Origin: Aquiluna sp.
Lineage (GTDB): Bacteria; Actinomycetota; Actinomycetes; Actinomycetales; Microbacteriaceae
Length of the DNA: 58,343 nt
Direction: 5' to 3'
NCBI GenBank assembly: GCA_018402615.1
Contig: JAGYIH010000003.1
Coordinates: forward strand, 1-58,343
Below, in pieces: positions 57,785 to 58,343 of this stretch. The translations under genes and the position numbers were made by a program. Below the pieces are notes generated by a model that did no database searches, was not told where the DNA came from, and saw only the letters and a program-made list of their open reading frames with translations. Position 1 is the first letter of the stretch. Every line of letters begins with the position of its first letter.

Positions 57785-58343
57785 ATGACACAACTAGAGA
57801 AAATCGCCCAGTATGCCCACCCAGAAGTTTTAGTAACTACGCAGTGGCTTCAGCAAAACCTATCCAAGGTCGTGGTGGTCGAATCTAATGAGGACATTTT
57901 GCTTTACGACACCGGCCACATTCCAGGTGCTGTCAAACTGGATTGGCACACGGAGCTCAATGATCCGCTGACTCGTGATTACCTGGACGGTGCCGGGTTT
58001 GCTCGACTAATGGACCTGAAGGGAATTGGTCGAGAGGACACCGTAGTTATCTACGGAGATCGGTCAAACTGGTGGGCTACATATGCATTTTGGGTGTTCA
58101 AGCTTTTTGGACACGAGAACCTCAAATTACTGGATGGCGGTAGAGCCAAATGGATTGCAGACGGAGGCGAGCTAACCCGGGAAAAGCCGGTCGTCAGCGC
58201 AAAGGGTTACCCGGTAGTGCAAAGACTTGACTCTGAGATCAGAGCGTTCCGTGACGAGGTGCGTACGCACATCGGTAAGCCGCTGATTGATGTTAGGTCT
58301 TTACCGGAATACACCGGAGAGCGCCTTCACATGCCGGACTTCC
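57785..58343 (+). CDS. Thiosulfate/3-mercaptopyruvate sulfurtransferase (rhodanese), 3' end beyond window
   Basis: The 186 visible residues cover the first, non-catalytic rhodanese domain ([55 protein letters not shown]) and the start of the second ([16 protein letters not shown]). The catalytic cysteine expected in the second domain lies beyond the right edge. Two-domain sulfurtransferases of this type are common in Actinobacteria. The start is the ATG at 57785, with GGGAG eight bases upstream. Confidence 0.9.
   Translation, partial: MTQLEKIAQYAHPEVLVTTQWLQQNLSKVVVVESNEDILLYDTGHIPGAVKLDWHTELNDPLTRDYLDGAGFARLMDLKGIGREDTVVIYGDRSNWWATYAFWVFKLFGHENLKLLDGGRAKWIADGGELTREKPVVSAKGYPVVQRLDSEIRAFRDEVRTHIGKPLIDVRSLPEYTGERLHMPDF

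Overview
This window looks like chromosomal housekeeping DNA from a small, streamlined actinobacterium. Gene order follows the actinobacterial backbone seen in Mycobacterium tuberculosis (Rv1379-Rv1408 and Rv2533c-Rv2614c regions). The HGH-type small membrane protein beside trpC, the TIGR02234-type protein after trpE, a helicase-dead PriA and an Ap4A-phosphorylase-like HIT protein are all actinobacterial marks. G+C is near one half by eye and intergenic gaps are tiny. I infer a freshwater Microbacteriaceae member of the Luna type (Rhodoluna/Aquiluna relatives); this is inference, not proof.

Layout. From 33.7 kb down to base 10 almost everything is on the minus strand with gaps of 0-63 bp: rpsD, a DUF948 protein, a small protein, alaS, ruvX, mltG, aroE-aroC-aroK-aroB-aroQ, efp, nusB, then pyrR-pyrB-pyrC-(membrane protein)-carA-carB-pyrF, gmk, rpoZ, coaBC, metK, priA, fmt, rsmB, rpe, hisE-hisG-hisF-hisI and trpE-(two membrane proteins)-trpC-trpB-trpA. 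Shikimate/chorismate synthesis therefore lies upstream of tryptophan synthesis in one colinear block, with pyrimidine, SAM and CoA synthesis between. At 35.04 kb rarA and a cyclophilin gene diverge from a palindromic promoter. The cyclophilin and DUF349 genes run on the plus strand and converge on relA. From 49.2 kb down to 37.1 kb lies a second minus-strand block: thrS, HIT, pdxS, pdxT, yebC, ruvC-ruvA-ruvB, yajC-secD-secF, relA.

The right end (49.2-58.3 kb) is looser: a VIT/CCC1-type transporter and mqo on the plus strand, a secreted 5'-nucleotidase, tRNA-Gly/Cys/Val, amt with a GlnR-like operator, a second tRNA-Val, nhaA, zapE and the start of a rhodanese gene.

Four places carry broken reading frames: a dense block covering pyrR to the 5' half of carB (about 17.3-23.4 kb), the cyclophilin/DUF349 junction (35.5-36.25 kb), the nucleotidase (52.7-52.86 kb) and a single homopolymer shift in coaBC (about 13.43 kb). 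Protein motifs survive in alternating frames, so I read these as clustered sequencing or assembly indels rather than true decay.

I found no phage, IS element, CRISPR array, toxin-antitoxin or defence system and no clearly new multi-gene system. The most interesting signals are regulatory: a PyrR-binding RNA hairpin before pyrR, a four-site GlnR-type operator before amt, a palindromic divergent promoter at rarA, and a long hairpin in the rpsD leader. There are also several gene absences relative to the usual actinobacterial order.
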